The notes under the pieces are model-generated. The model made no database searches. It saw only the letters and a program-made list of their open reading frames with translations, and was not told the DNA's origin. From the NCBI GenBank assembly GCA_001600875.1, contig BCLD01000008.1, forward strand, positions 615,216 through 679,215: a stretch of DNA of 64,000 bases, written 5' to 3'. Position numbers and translations under genes: made by a program. The stretch comes from Solicoccozyma terricola. Taxonomy: Eukaryota > Basidiomycota > Tremellomycetes > Filobasidiales > Piskurozymaceae. Every line of letters starts with the position of its first letter. The stretch's first letter is position 1. This document shows positions 12,946 through 23,673 of this stretch, in pieces.

Positions 12946-15803
12946 CAACTCCTTCCTCTCCGCGTCTGATTTCATCCTGTTACTTTCTTTGTCTCCTCCT
13001 TCGCTCGAATCAGCCACCGATAACCCCTATCACTCCTCTACGTTTGGAAACTCGGAGCATGATCCAAACGACTACATCGGAATTGCCAGTGTCTTCCCTC
13101 CGCAAACCGCGAAGGCTGAGATGCTGCACTCGCTGAGGGATGTTGAGGTAGGTGATAAGAATGGAAATGGTGAGTGATTTGCTCCGAGCAGTGTGGCCAG
13201 GTTTTACATTGCGGTGCGATGTTATGAATAAGTGTGTCGAATCGTGTGGGAGAGGTCTAGACGGGGTCCAGACAGCCAAGTCGAGGGAACGAACCCCCTG
13301 CACATTGGTACCGTTGCTCATACTACACACCCCTTCGTTACATTTTCGCTTCCAGCAATACCGGCGTTATTCGTCATCGAGGAGCTTCTTAGACAACATA
13401 GACTGCCTAACAAATCGGGGAATTGGAGGAAGGAGGTCATTATATTGACGGACGGTGAGCATTCGACAGGGTTTTTGATTTTCAAATAACGGATGGTTGA
13501 TCGGCGAATTTCGACGACAGCGAACGCGAAATTGAAGCAAGGTGGTTGGGAAGAGGTTTTGCAGTTGATCAAGAAGCAGGAGATCATTTTGAGAATCATG
13601 TGAGAGTCAAGAGTGCGGTCTGATTGTAAGCTGCCTTTCTGACTGACCTCTCGTCACAGAGGCGTTGGTTATGATGAGAGGACAACGGAAGAGATGTCTG
13701 AGCAAGATTTGAAGGCTCTGGTGAGTTTTCGCGGCGTTTTATACATATGTTCCTGCAATTCTCAAGGTGACATCTCTTCCCCGCCGCGCAGCCCAAATCT
13801 GAACGTTTCTGGCGAACGTTTTGCTCGAAACTAGCAGAAGAAATACCAGAGTCCTCGTCTCACCTCTTCCCTGCCCTCGGTTCCATCTTCCAAGCTCTTG
13901 ATATCGCTCGTGGTCCTGCTCTCGACATTCCCAACTCGACGCTGTCATACGCCCGCTTCCGAATCGGAGACAAGGACGTTGAAGATAGTGAGGCGATCGA
14001 ATTCGGGGTGAGATGGAGTAAAGGTACAGCAATCGCCAGACCTATGACATTGAAGAAAGTCATCGCTGGAAGAGTGGACAAGGCGCTGCCGCCTAGTGTG
14101 ATAGCGGCAGCGATTCTTGGGAGTCAACCTCAACCGCAGTCTCTGGGTCAGAATGGTGGTCTCGTCGGAGCATCCCAGCCGACCGCAGCGATGGTGGTCG
14201 CGAGCTCTGTCGGCATGGACGCTGACGTCCAGCCGTACACCAAATATGTGATCACTAGACCGCTAGTGACGACTATTCCGACTCAGCCGGGAGGTGAAGA
14301 CGTTAACATGGAAGATATTGGTGAAGTGGAGGAAAGGGAGGTGGACAAGGAAAATTTAGTCAAGGCATACAAGTTTGGAAGTACATGGGTTCCGCTGAAT
14401 GAGGGTGACTTTGACGAGATGGTTTCGTTGCCAGGGTTTGATGTGTTGGGTTTTATCAGTAATGACAAGGTGGGGGGTCCGACTGCCTGTTCTCATCGTG
14501 TATGGCAAACCCCTTGAAGTACGACCTCTTTCCCTCACCTACAGTATCGACGTCACCAATCCATCGGCGAGATCTACTACATCTGGCCTGAACCCGATCA
14601 TGTCAAAGACCAAATCACGCTGTCCTCTCTCGTTCAAGCCATGATCATCAAGAACATGTTCGCTGTCGTTCGATGGGCGCAGAAGGAGACGTCTGCGCCG
14701 AGATTGGGAGCTGCTGTAGCAGGCGTTGATGAGGATGGTGTGGATTATCTGACTTGGGTGCAAGTTGAGTGAATGGATGCCGGATGACCCGGGCGCCCAC
14801 CTCTCCCCCTCTTTACCCCGTCTGATAGCTGACTAGATGTTGCGACTACCAGCTCCCCTTCCGCGAAGATGAACGAGCGTTCCTTTTCCCTTCCCTCACC
14901 CACCTGATCAGTAAGAGTGGAAAACCGATCGAGGAGCACAAATTGTTGCCGACGGATGATCAACTGCTGTTGATGGATGAACTGGTGGACGAGATGGATC
15001 TTGATGGTTGTGGGGAGGAAGATGAGGAAGGGTGGGTATTTGCCGAGTTTTCCATGAAACTCTCTGTGTGTGTGGCGCTGAAAAAAAAAGGAGACATGAA
15101 CGCGGTTGACAGAAACAAATACGTATGGTACGATCCTGCGAATTCCTACAACCCAGCAATTCATCGACTTAAAGATGCGGTCTACCATCAAGCTACCAGT
15201 ATCGATCTGAATTCCGAACCACTACCACCGCCACATCCTGCACTTTGTAAATTCCTGGATCCACCTGATGTCATCGTACAACGTTCCGAGGAGACTGTGT
15301 TAAAGCTCAAGGAGGAGTTGGATATTAAAGCTGTTCCGCCACCATTGAAGAAGGGAGAAGGTAGAGGTAGTGGACGACAAGGAGAATCTGATACGTGAGT
15401 TATTGTCCCCCCCCCCCCCCCCGCGCGCGCGTGGCGCGGCGCACAGCTGAACTCGTTACTCGTTCTCCTTTCTTTCCCAGTATGGATATCGACGCCCTTT
15501 TCGCCTCCACCGAATCCGATGACCCGACTCTAATCAAATCTGAAACCAAACCCACCACCAACTTGTCAAATCGAATAATATCTAATGAAATCCCACTTGA
15601 AGATTTCAATCGAGTTCTTAAAGTAGAAGATGATGATAATGTGGGTGATAATGTAGTTAAAGCGATGAAGGATTTAGGGGGGGGGATCAAGGAGAATATC
15701 GAGCGGAGTTTCTCAAGTAGTGCGTTTCAATTGGCTGGGGGGGGTTTGAGTGAGATGAGGAGTAGGGCTATGTTGGTGAGTAGGGGGGAAGGAGGAGGGG
15801 GGG
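12420..15803 (+). CDS. KU80: Ku80 subunit of the Ku DNA end-binding complex (3' end lost in assembly gap)
   Basis: Ku70/Ku80 encircles broken DNA ends for non-homologous end joining and also acts at telomeres. Exon 1 (12420-12569) starts MARRSGYTISSYLLDISPSM, a vWA-domain start. Exon 2 adds SGRKTDHAGLITFGG. Later exons give the second vWA strand VIILTDG and VGYDERTTEEM. The beta-barrel region has ENLVKAYKFGSTWVPL and LPGFDVLGFI, followed by QSIGEIYYIWPEPD and AMIIKNMFAVVRWAQK. Then come REDERAFLFPSLTHL and WYDPANSYNPAIHRLKDAV. The C-terminal PK-binding-like helical region has EIPLEDFNRVLKVEDD and AMKDLGGGIKENIERS. The last visible exon ends before a GTGAGT at about 15776, 28 bp before the gap, so the final exon(s) are missing. 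Intron 1 (about 240 nt) is long for this genome. Intron 2 contains 29 consecutive C. Confidence 0.94.
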
Positions 15804-15838
15804 NNNNNNNNNNNNNNNNNNNNNNNNNNNNNNNNNNN
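15804..15838. other. Assembly gap (35 N) between Ku80 and MDR genes
   Basis: Thirty-five N follow a G-rich run (15784-15803). The left side is inside a Ku80 intron. The right side is already inside an exon of the next gene, so the gap length cannot be literal. Confidence 0.99.
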
Positions 15839-17288
15839 TCGGCACTCTCGAGGCCAACAAGAACTTGGGACCAGACGAGTGAGTGAGGTGAGGTCATCTC
15901 GCCGTTCGCCATGTTGCTGATCTGCTGCATCTTCCCCCCCCCCCCCCCCTCCTCCTCCTCCCCCCAACCCAGTGTCATCGTGAGTTGAACGCAGTGATGT
16001 TCATGCCAGTCCTCTACTAACTGCCATGTCCCTCGGCAGTCCCGAACTCTCGCTGTGGGTCTCAATCCCACCGACTGGAAGCATGCTCTCGGACAATGGA
16101 ACCCACAAAACAAATCGAATGTGGTCGGTTGTGACAGCGCTGGAGAAGTTGTTGCTGTTGGATCAAATGTCACTCATGTCAAAAAGGGAGATCGCATATT
16201 TGGGTTTGTCTTTGGAACGTCAGACGCTTACAACGGATCATACGCCGAGTATGTTCGCTTCAACAAGGGAGTTGTTGCCAAGATTCCCGATTCAATGAGC
16301 GCTGCCGAGGCTGCCTCTTTGCCGGTATGTACCGTTTCTTTTTTCTCACTTGTGACGCATCGACTGATTTCTACCCGTCGGCGGCCCTCAGATCCCCCAC
16401 CTCACCGCCGTTCAGTCTCTCTATATGCGACTCAACCTCGCGCGACCTTCGGCACCTTCAACCGAGGGCAAAACTGTGCGTATTCACGTCATTTTTCCAC
16501 TGTCCCGCATTTGACCTCCGCACCCCTACAGATCCTCGTCTGGGGAGGAGCCACAGCCGTTGGTCATCATGCTGTCCAGCTGGCTGCATTGTCCGGTTAC
16601 AAGGTCTTGACTACGGCTTCACCAGCAAATCACGAAATGCTCCTCTCCCTCGGGGCCACCGCCTGCTTCAATTACCGAGATGCCGACGTCGTCGAACAGA
16701 TCAAGGCTGCTGCTGGCAAAGAAGGAGTGTTTGCTGCTGTGGACTGTGCTTGCGAGCAGGGTAGTACGGATGCGTGTGTTGGTGGGTAGTCGCAGGCCGG
16801 TCCCGGTGTTCCCATACTGACATATACTCGCTCCTCAGACTCCATTGGTCCCTCTGGTGGAAACGTCGTCTGTACACTCCCGGTCTCTGACGAAACGGCC
16901 GCTCGACGAGCCGATGTCAAGGCCGAGTTCAGTTTGGTTTACACCGAGCTGGGATACGCTGTGAGCAGTGCCTTTCGCGAATCTTGTCATGTCGGTGTTA
17001 ATCACCCCCCCCCCCCACCACCCGAAATCAGATACATCTTAGACCTTGAACGATTCATCACTGCTCCGAATTTCAAGCACAAAGATTTTTGGAAACGTGA
17101 GTTGGGGTGTGGTGTGGTTTGCCACGGGGTGGTTGATTTGTTCCCCGTGTTCTGGTCTTCCCTCCTACACGTAATGAACAACCCCCGTTTTAACCCCCCC
17201 CCCCCCCCCTCCTTTGACAGACTTTCAAGCTGCTCAACCGTCACTTGGGAAGATCAGTAATGAAGAAGCGGAAGAGGCGTTGAAGTGA
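15839..17288 (+). CDS. MDR-superfamily zinc-binding dehydrogenase-like / enoyl reductase-like oxidoreductase (5' end in gap)
   Basis: The medium-chain dehydrogenase/reductase family comprises NAD(P)H-dependent oxidoreductases with a GroES-like then a Rossmann domain. The N-terminal roughly 25 residues are lost in the gap. The first visible exon ends GTLEANKNLGPDE. A 7-nt micro-exon (15973-15979) supplies D-V-I. The next exon gives AVGLNPTDWKHALGQWNP, VGCDSAGEVVAVGSNV and HVKKGDRIFGFV. The nucleotide-binding part has ILVWGGATAVGHHAVQLAAL, with a GxxxxG-type turn and LGATACFNYRD. The end is KISNEEAEEALK with stop at 17286-17288. No structural zinc cysteine cluster is visible, which resembles quinone oxidoreductase or trans-acting enoyl reductase members. 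The substrate cannot be read from sequence. Three of its introns contain C runs of 12-16. Confidence 0.85.
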
Positions 17289-19424
17289 TATGAAGGGAGG
17301 GGGGGGGGGGGGAGGGGAGGGGAGGGGGGGTTTCCTTTTTGGTCCGAATCTCAGGTAGATAGTATTGTTTGTACGGACGACATTTTTGTGTTTTGGTGTT
17401 GAATGATTACATACCAACTACCAACTACCAACCCCTCTCGTGATCAGGAACCCAATAATTGTTGGATCCGACACCTTCGAACCCCCGAACTTCTTTTTTT
17501 CCCGATTTCCCGATTTCCCGGTTCCCCCGTTGCCCCTGTTGCCCTGTTGCCTGTTGTTGCCACACAGGTTTCCCACGCTGCGGGCTTCTCTCTTGCCACG
17601 CTCAGGAATAGTTCCTTATTTTCCCACGCCAAGAATCCTCACCCGCGTTCCCCTCCCCTGGCCCCTGCTGGCCTTCCCCCCTCGGCCCGTCGCCCCTCAC
17701 CCGGGGAGCTGACTCCTAGCTCTGTGTCATACAAGGTTAATCCCGCCTCATTCCCTGCCTCCCGCAATGCCGGATTCCGGGGGAGGTGTATGCTCGTGGG
17801 CTGCTGACACCCTCCCCCCCCTCCTCCCCCTCCGTCATTCACGTAGAACGTACAACAGACGCGTTCTATTCGGGACCTGTTTTGTTTATACACCCAAAAC
17901 GAAAACGCGTCCCCGATAGCAGCCAGCCCAAAGACAAGAGGGAAAGGGGGGCAAGGGAGGGGGCAAGGGAAGGGAAGGGAATGAGAACGGGGGGGAAACA
18001 GCACCAAAGCACCCAAAGCACCCAATTTGGCAATTTGGGAACACGCTTCTAGTCCACATTCAACTGAAACAACAGGCTGCTATCATCTTTTCCACCATTC
18101 GCACCACACGACACCACGACACCAATATAACCTAATATCCCTTCTATCGTGTTATCAAGAAGAAAGGATCTGAAAACCCACCCACCCACCCAGCACCCCC
18201 ATCGAAAACTCGTAATCAATTCCAAGTCCTGGCCCTCCCCCCCTCCCCACCCCCCAAAAACCCCTTCGCGTGTCTTTGTTCTTCCCTTCTAATTGCTCTG
18301 TTGTTCTTTCCTAAACTACTAGGCTTGGCGGTGCAAGCGGGGAGAGGGAGGTGCCTTTTTCTTCTTCTTCTCTTTTTAATTCCCTTCTTTTTTTTTTTTT
18401 TCTAAAAACCTGTTGCCCCGGCCCCGAAACAAGATAAGCTCGAGGGGAGGAAACACGGTTTTGAGAGAGGGAGAGAGAGTCTCTTGGCTGGGAACATTGG
18501 GATCATTGCACAACGTTATCACCATCACCATCACCATCACCATCGCCGTCACCGTCGCCGTCGCCGTCGCTGTCTCTATACCATCTCACCATCATCGCCG
18601 TTCATCATCTCACCACCACCCGCCGTCACCACCACCGCCAACCACCACCACCGCCAACCACCACCACCACCAACCACCCCCCCCCCCCCTCGCGAATCAA
18701 CGATCGGTCATACAACAACCAACCAGTAAGTGAAGTTTGGGACACACCCTTAAAAAAGGAAAAAGAAAAAGAAAAAGGGAAACCCTTGTTGTTGTGTTGT
18801 TGTCTATGGGAATCCCAAAAGCGATGGGCAGGCAGGCATAGACATACCTCCCCCCGACTGCGGGAAGGACATGAATGATGAGCGGACACGAAGGGGGGTG
18901 GTGGGGGGGGGGCGTGGGAAGATCGGAGGGGATGAAGGGGGGAATGTGTTGTGTGTGCTGCTTAGCTTGGCGCGAACATGGTCGGGCAGATTGCCGTTCG
19001 GGGGTCGGGTGGGGAATGATACCGTTTCAACAAAACACGAGGACTGATCTCCATTTTACTCCTTTTTTTTTTCTTTTCGTTCGTTTCGTTCTTGTTTCCC
19101 CTTTTATTGGGACAACCCTACTCTGCTTGTTCTCGCCATCGTTTTCCCTTCCTCTCGCTCTCGCTCTCGCTCTCGCTCTCTTCTCCTCGACATCATCATC
19201 ATCATCAACATCGATTCGATTCTCCTATCTCCTATTCGCGTGAAACCCGATCATCACCCTACTTGAAACAGGTCTAGCGATCCCCTCTCCTAACCTATTC
19301 TCCGCATAACCCTTCTTTTGTCATCCCCCATCAACTTCTCCAACCGCCTTCCCTCCCCTCCCTTCTCCCACCCTCACTCCCCCCCACCACCCACCCACCC
19401 ACCCACCACCAACACCCGCCCGGA
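17289..19424. other. 2.1-kb gene-free interval: 3' UTR of MDR gene and long leader/promoter of the TPT gene
   Basis: I find no supportable protein gene. The left part has a poly-G stretch (17300-17330). Then come short imperfect repeats of CCCGATTT/CCCGTTG type (17500-17560) and CT-rich blocks typical of fungal leaders. There are trinucleotide tracts (CAC/CAT and CGC/CGT at 18518-18572; ACC at 18605-18675), GAAAAA/TTTTTC tracts, and a CTCTCG hexamer-like array (19150-19182). Open frames here are low-complexity only. A long 5' leader, possibly with leader introns, is likely but not provable from sequence. Confidence 0.6.
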
Positions 19425-22262
19425 ATGTCCCACATCTCCCAACCTTCTCTATCTGAATCTAACGACTCTTCCTCATACAACGACCAAGAACCAACGACAA
19501 TTACCACGACGACGACGACGACGACGAATACGAATACGAACACGAACGCCACGAACGCCACGAACACCACGAACACCACGACGACCACACCACACGATCC
19601 CAATCGATTGATCTCAATCCAATCATCAAGACCCGTTAGTCCTCCATTAACTCCTGGTGACGATTCAACTACTTCATTAGCGGATTGGAAACATTACGCG
19701 ATGAATGATAGAAAGAATGATAATGGTGGTCGTATTGATGGTGCGGGTGTGGGTGGTGCGGGTGGTGCGGGTGGTGGGAACAATAGAGGACGTGGAACTC
19801 ATACACCATCGTTGACTATCGATTTAACATCTGATATTTCATTCTCAAGAGATGATGATAATAGGGATGGGAATGAATCAAGACAATCTGGATCGAATAG
19901 TTCGATTGCAGAGGTTTTAAATACTCCTCACGGTTCGTTAAGTGGTAGTAGTGTCATGATTGCACCATCGAGGGAAAGGGAAAATCATGATGATAGTTTC
20001 GAATTGATTCATGGAAAAGGCGCAAACGGTATCAACGTCGATAACTTTGGTGGGATAACAATATCACCATCTAAATCTCGACATTCGATTATACCAACGA
20101 CGACGACGACGGCGGTGGCGGCGGCGGCGGATAATGAACCGTATTTAGGAAACGGTAGAGGTCTAGGCCTCGATTCAATCGTTTCCGCTTCTTCGTCAAC
20201 ATCACGTGTGATATCGACCGAACCTTCAAGCGCATCAAACAATGGAAGAGATCGATCAACAGTCGTCGTCGTCGTTCCTTCTTCTTCGTCGTCTTCTACA
20301 ATTAAATCACCACCACCACCACCACTCGATTCATTTAAATTCGAACCTTTTGTTTCTCAACGATCGAATGCTCATACGTCGTCACAACAACATGGAACTC
20401 CTTCTCCTCCTATGTACCCTCTCGATTCCAACAACCCATACGGATCACCGAGATACACCACCACAACAACAGCAACAACAACACAACAGAATGGGAAAGC
20501 AAATTCAAATTACTCCCCTTACGCATCACTAGCACACGCGAATTCTCATTCATTCGGGACTGGGATCGAGAAATCTTTATCATCGTCTTCTTCAACACAC
20601 GCTTTGACGGGAAGTACACCGACATTACCTATTGGTAAAACCCCACTCACAGAATCAACAGCGTATTGGTTGACTTGGTATTTCGCTTTTAATTTGGGTT
20701 TGACATTGTTTAACAAGTTGGTGTTGGTTAGTTTCCCGTTTGCGTATGTGAGTGTTTTTGCTCGCGTTCTAATGGAATGGAGGTGGGAGGGGAGGAGGAA
20801 AGTCGGGAGGAGACAGGTCGGAGAAGGTTTGTTGAGGTTGACGTGCGAGCGATACGCGTTTTGTTTTCAATCCGCAGACCCTTACTGGACTTCACGCACT
20901 TAGTGGTTGCGTAGGAACCTACATCGCTCTTCAACGCGGCATGTTTGTGAGTTTGGAGTCATCGTTGCCGCCACCCATCCCTCTTCGCGCGAAAAGCTGA
21001 ACTCGAATTGTTCCTCAAAAAGGTCCCTGCTCGTCTCACTTCAAAAGAAAATCTCATCATGGCGGCCTTCTCTGTTCTTTATACTATCAATATCGCAGTC
21101 AGTAACTTGAGTCTGCATCTCGTGACCGTGCCTGTGAGTTTTCGGATCTCCCAGTCGAGGCGCAGTTGAGACACACAAAACCCTCCCCGAACAAGAGTCC
21201 TGATTTGAGACTCCTTTGCCGTTTTTTTTTTTGGAACACCTTTGCAGTTCCATCAAGTCGTTCGAGCTTCAACACCACTCTTCACCATCGTCCTCACCAT
21301 GGTTTTCTTCCGAGCAAGATGTAGTACTCGAAAGTTGGTTAGCTTGTTGCCTGTTATCGCGGGAGTCGGGTTCGCGTGAGTTTTTGCCGACGTGATGATT
21401 TGGGACTACCTTGTTGTTGTATTTTTCGGCTGACCAGGGGTTTTTACCGGGGATCTCGCCTCGCCTACAGCACATACGGCGCTTACGACTTCACCGCTTG
21501 GGGTTTAGTCCTCACTCTACTTGGTACCTTCCTCGCCGCCACTAAAACGGTGGTCACAAATGTCATCCAGACCGGCACTGGTGGTCGATTGAGACTGGTA
21601 AGTGTGTGCTCATGGACCCTCCCTGTAACGACATGGCCTGACCGAACCCTCGTAACCCCCCCCCCCCCCCTCCTCTAGCACCCACTCGACCTCCTCATGC
21701 GGATGTCTCCCTTGGCGTTCATTCAATGCGTCATCTACGGATACTGGTCCGGAGAACTCGAGCGAGTGCGAAGATACGGAGCCCTAGAGATGACAAGGGG
21801 GAAAGCACTTGCCCTGCTCATCAACGGAATAATTGCGTTTGGGTTGAACATTGTCAGCTTTACCGCGAACAAAAAGGCAGGGGTGAGTTTTCATGACAGC
21901 GGCTGTTGGGGTGGCGGAGGGTTTTTGGCGACATGTCGGCTGATGATATTTGCGTGATGTCCTCGTCCTCATCCCTTTAGCCGCTCACGATGACCGTCTC
22001 AGCTAATTGTAAACAAGTCCTCACCATCGCCATCGCTGTTGTCATGTTCAACGTGCAGATCACACCAACAAATGGGATTGGAATCCTGTTGACTTTAGTA
22101 GGAGGAGTGAGTTGGCAGCGGCGAGCTTCCGATTAATCCCGAAATTGCATGCTGACCCCCTTTTGAGAAATTCTCTTCTTCTAGGGATGGTACGCATGGA
22201 TAGAATACCTGGAAAAAACGAGGACCCGCCTGAGCAGCAAACTCGTGGAAAGAACCGCTTGA
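19425..22262 (+). CDS. TPT-family (triose-phosphate/nucleotide-sugar type) membrane transporter with long low-complexity N-terminus
   Basis: DUF250/TPT proteins are ten-helix drug/metabolite-superfamily transporters of ER or Golgi. Exon 1 (19425-20747) encodes about 400 disordered residues before the membrane domain, including Thr/Asn-rich runs from GAC/AAC-type codon repeats. The membrane part starts TESTAYWLTWYFAFNLGLTL and LFNKLVLVSFPFAY. Exon 2 gives TLTGLHALSGCVGTYIAL. Later exons give NIAVSNLSLHLVTVPFHQVV and ASTPLFTIVLTMVFF. These are followed by GLVLTLLGTFLAATKTVVTN, LHPLDLLMRMSPLAFIQCVI and SANCKQVLTIAIAVVMF. The stop is at 22260-22262. The order of these segments is characteristic of the large fungal TPT proteins; the transported substrate is unknown. 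One intron has 15 C ending 8 nt before its acceptor. Confidence 0.9.
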
Positions 22263-22447
22263 CGGATCAAAGGGGAATTTGCGGGAAAAACGGTTGACGA
22301 TTTCTCTTTTTTTTACATTTAGATGAAAGCCCCAAAGTTGCGTGGCGATTTTTTTTGTTACTGCCGTGACGCCGAGACTGTCAACGAGGCTCGCTTGCGA
22401 CTCGGATGTTTTGTATTTGCTAGGACGACCATTCCATCTCCCGGTTG

Positions 22448-22453
22448 CACGTG
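22448..22453. promoter_or_regulatory. CACGTG (reverse-strand GTCACGTG) box upstream of thioesterase gene
   Basis: Palindromic E-box CACGTG, read as GTCACGTG on the minus strand, about 80 bp before the ATG at 22532. The same octamer occurs before three rRNA-processing genes. The binding factor (a Cbf1-like bHLH is the usual reader) is inference. Confidence 0.4.
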
Positions 22454-22531
22454 ACGCGACGGCGAAGTGGAGAGAGAGAGCCATCCCGCTTCAATCCACC
22501 CATAGAGAGGTATACCATACCGTCAAGGACC

Positions 22532-23596
22532 ATGTCGTTGTCCCGCTATGCACTGAGACGTCCAGCTCACCGCATCTGCGGCAGCGGCGGCTGGTATATT
22601 CCCCATCGTCGGCTCAAATCCTCCAACACACCACCCCACGATCCTCTCGAGAAACTCGCTGACAAGTTCAGAGATCCAAGCTCGCCGTACTACCTAGCTC
22701 CGGGGACTCGTGGTCCAGCTTCAGAGGATGACCATCAGTCGTCGGCTGCTGGTCCTTCATCCGCATCGCTATCCCAGAGGTCAAAGCATGAAACTTCCCT
22801 GAATCTCGCGGATCAACACGCTCGACAACATGGATTCGACGTAGGTACTCGTGTCCTCATTCCCGTTGCATGGGGCGAGCAGGATATGTTCAGACATGTT
22901 AATAATGTGTGTTTTGGGCGGTACTTTGAGGTGAGTTTGATTGCCAATTCGAAACTTTGATCCACCTGACCATTCATTTAGTGGATTATCAGTCGGCACG
23001 GATGAGAATGCTAGAGCAAGCCGCTGGCTATGTTAGCTCAAAGACCTTGAACGAGTTACTGGTCAGTCAATTCACGCCATATACCAATTGTCAATCCAAC
23101 CTCCACATCCTCTAAACTCTGCCCCACCTCACCATCAGACCGGAACAAACACTGGTCTGGTAGTTAAAACTGTCAAGATCGATTACAAACGCCCAGTTAC
23201 CTATCCTGACACGGTACGCTCGTTTCAGCCGTCTTGCCACCTGGGAATGAATGAATGAATAGAACACTGATGATGTCAAAAAATTTCCAACACGCCAGCT
23301 CGCCATCTACACTACACCTCGTCATGTCAATCAAGAACGAGCTTCGTTTAAGCTGAAATATGATGCCTTCTCATTGTCCCAGGACGCCGTGGTGGCGAAA
23401 TGCGAGAGGTTTGTGCGAACCCATGACCTTCTTGACCTTGTAGTAGGTGTCAAACTGATGATAAAAAAAAAAAACCCCCCCGCTTCACAGCGTTCAAGTC
23501 ATGTACGATTTTTCATCTCTCAAGAAGGGTAAAATGACAGACGAGATCAAGAACTGGCTGGATTCAGTCGCGGCCAGCGGCTCAGCAACCCCTTAG
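22532..23596 (+). CDS. Hotdog-fold thioesterase-superfamily protein, probably mitochondrial
   Basis: 4HBT-type hotdog proteins hydrolyse acyl-CoA thioesters. The first exon has an Arg-rich, acid-poor start (MSLSRYALRRPAHR...) that looks like a mitochondrial presequence, then about 80 disordered residues. The domain begins VLIPVAWGEQDMFRHVNNVC, with FGRYFESARM across the next junction. This W-x-(E/D)-x-D-x-x-x-H-V-N-N pattern holds the catalytic acidic residue of the family. Later exons give NTGLVVKTVKIDYKRPVTYP, an ERASFKLKYDAFSLSQDAVV strand pair and VQVMYDFSSLKKGKM. The final exon stops at 23594-23596. At least five introns are present. The fungal members are poorly characterised, so the substrate is not assigned. 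Confidence 0.82.
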
Positions 23597-23673
23597 ACAT
23601 TTATCAAGAACCCCACGATTATGCTCATAGACCCCCATCAAATGTATACCCCGTTAAATCTTTGCCCCCCTCA

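Noticed and set aside
17403..18052. Pro/Arg-rich open frames after the MDR gene
   Set aside because: Composition follows C-rich low-complexity DNA on both strands, with no splice-consistent extension and no family motif.
18413..18733. His/Thr-rich frames over the CAC/CAT microsatellite
   Set aside because: Microsatellite translation only.
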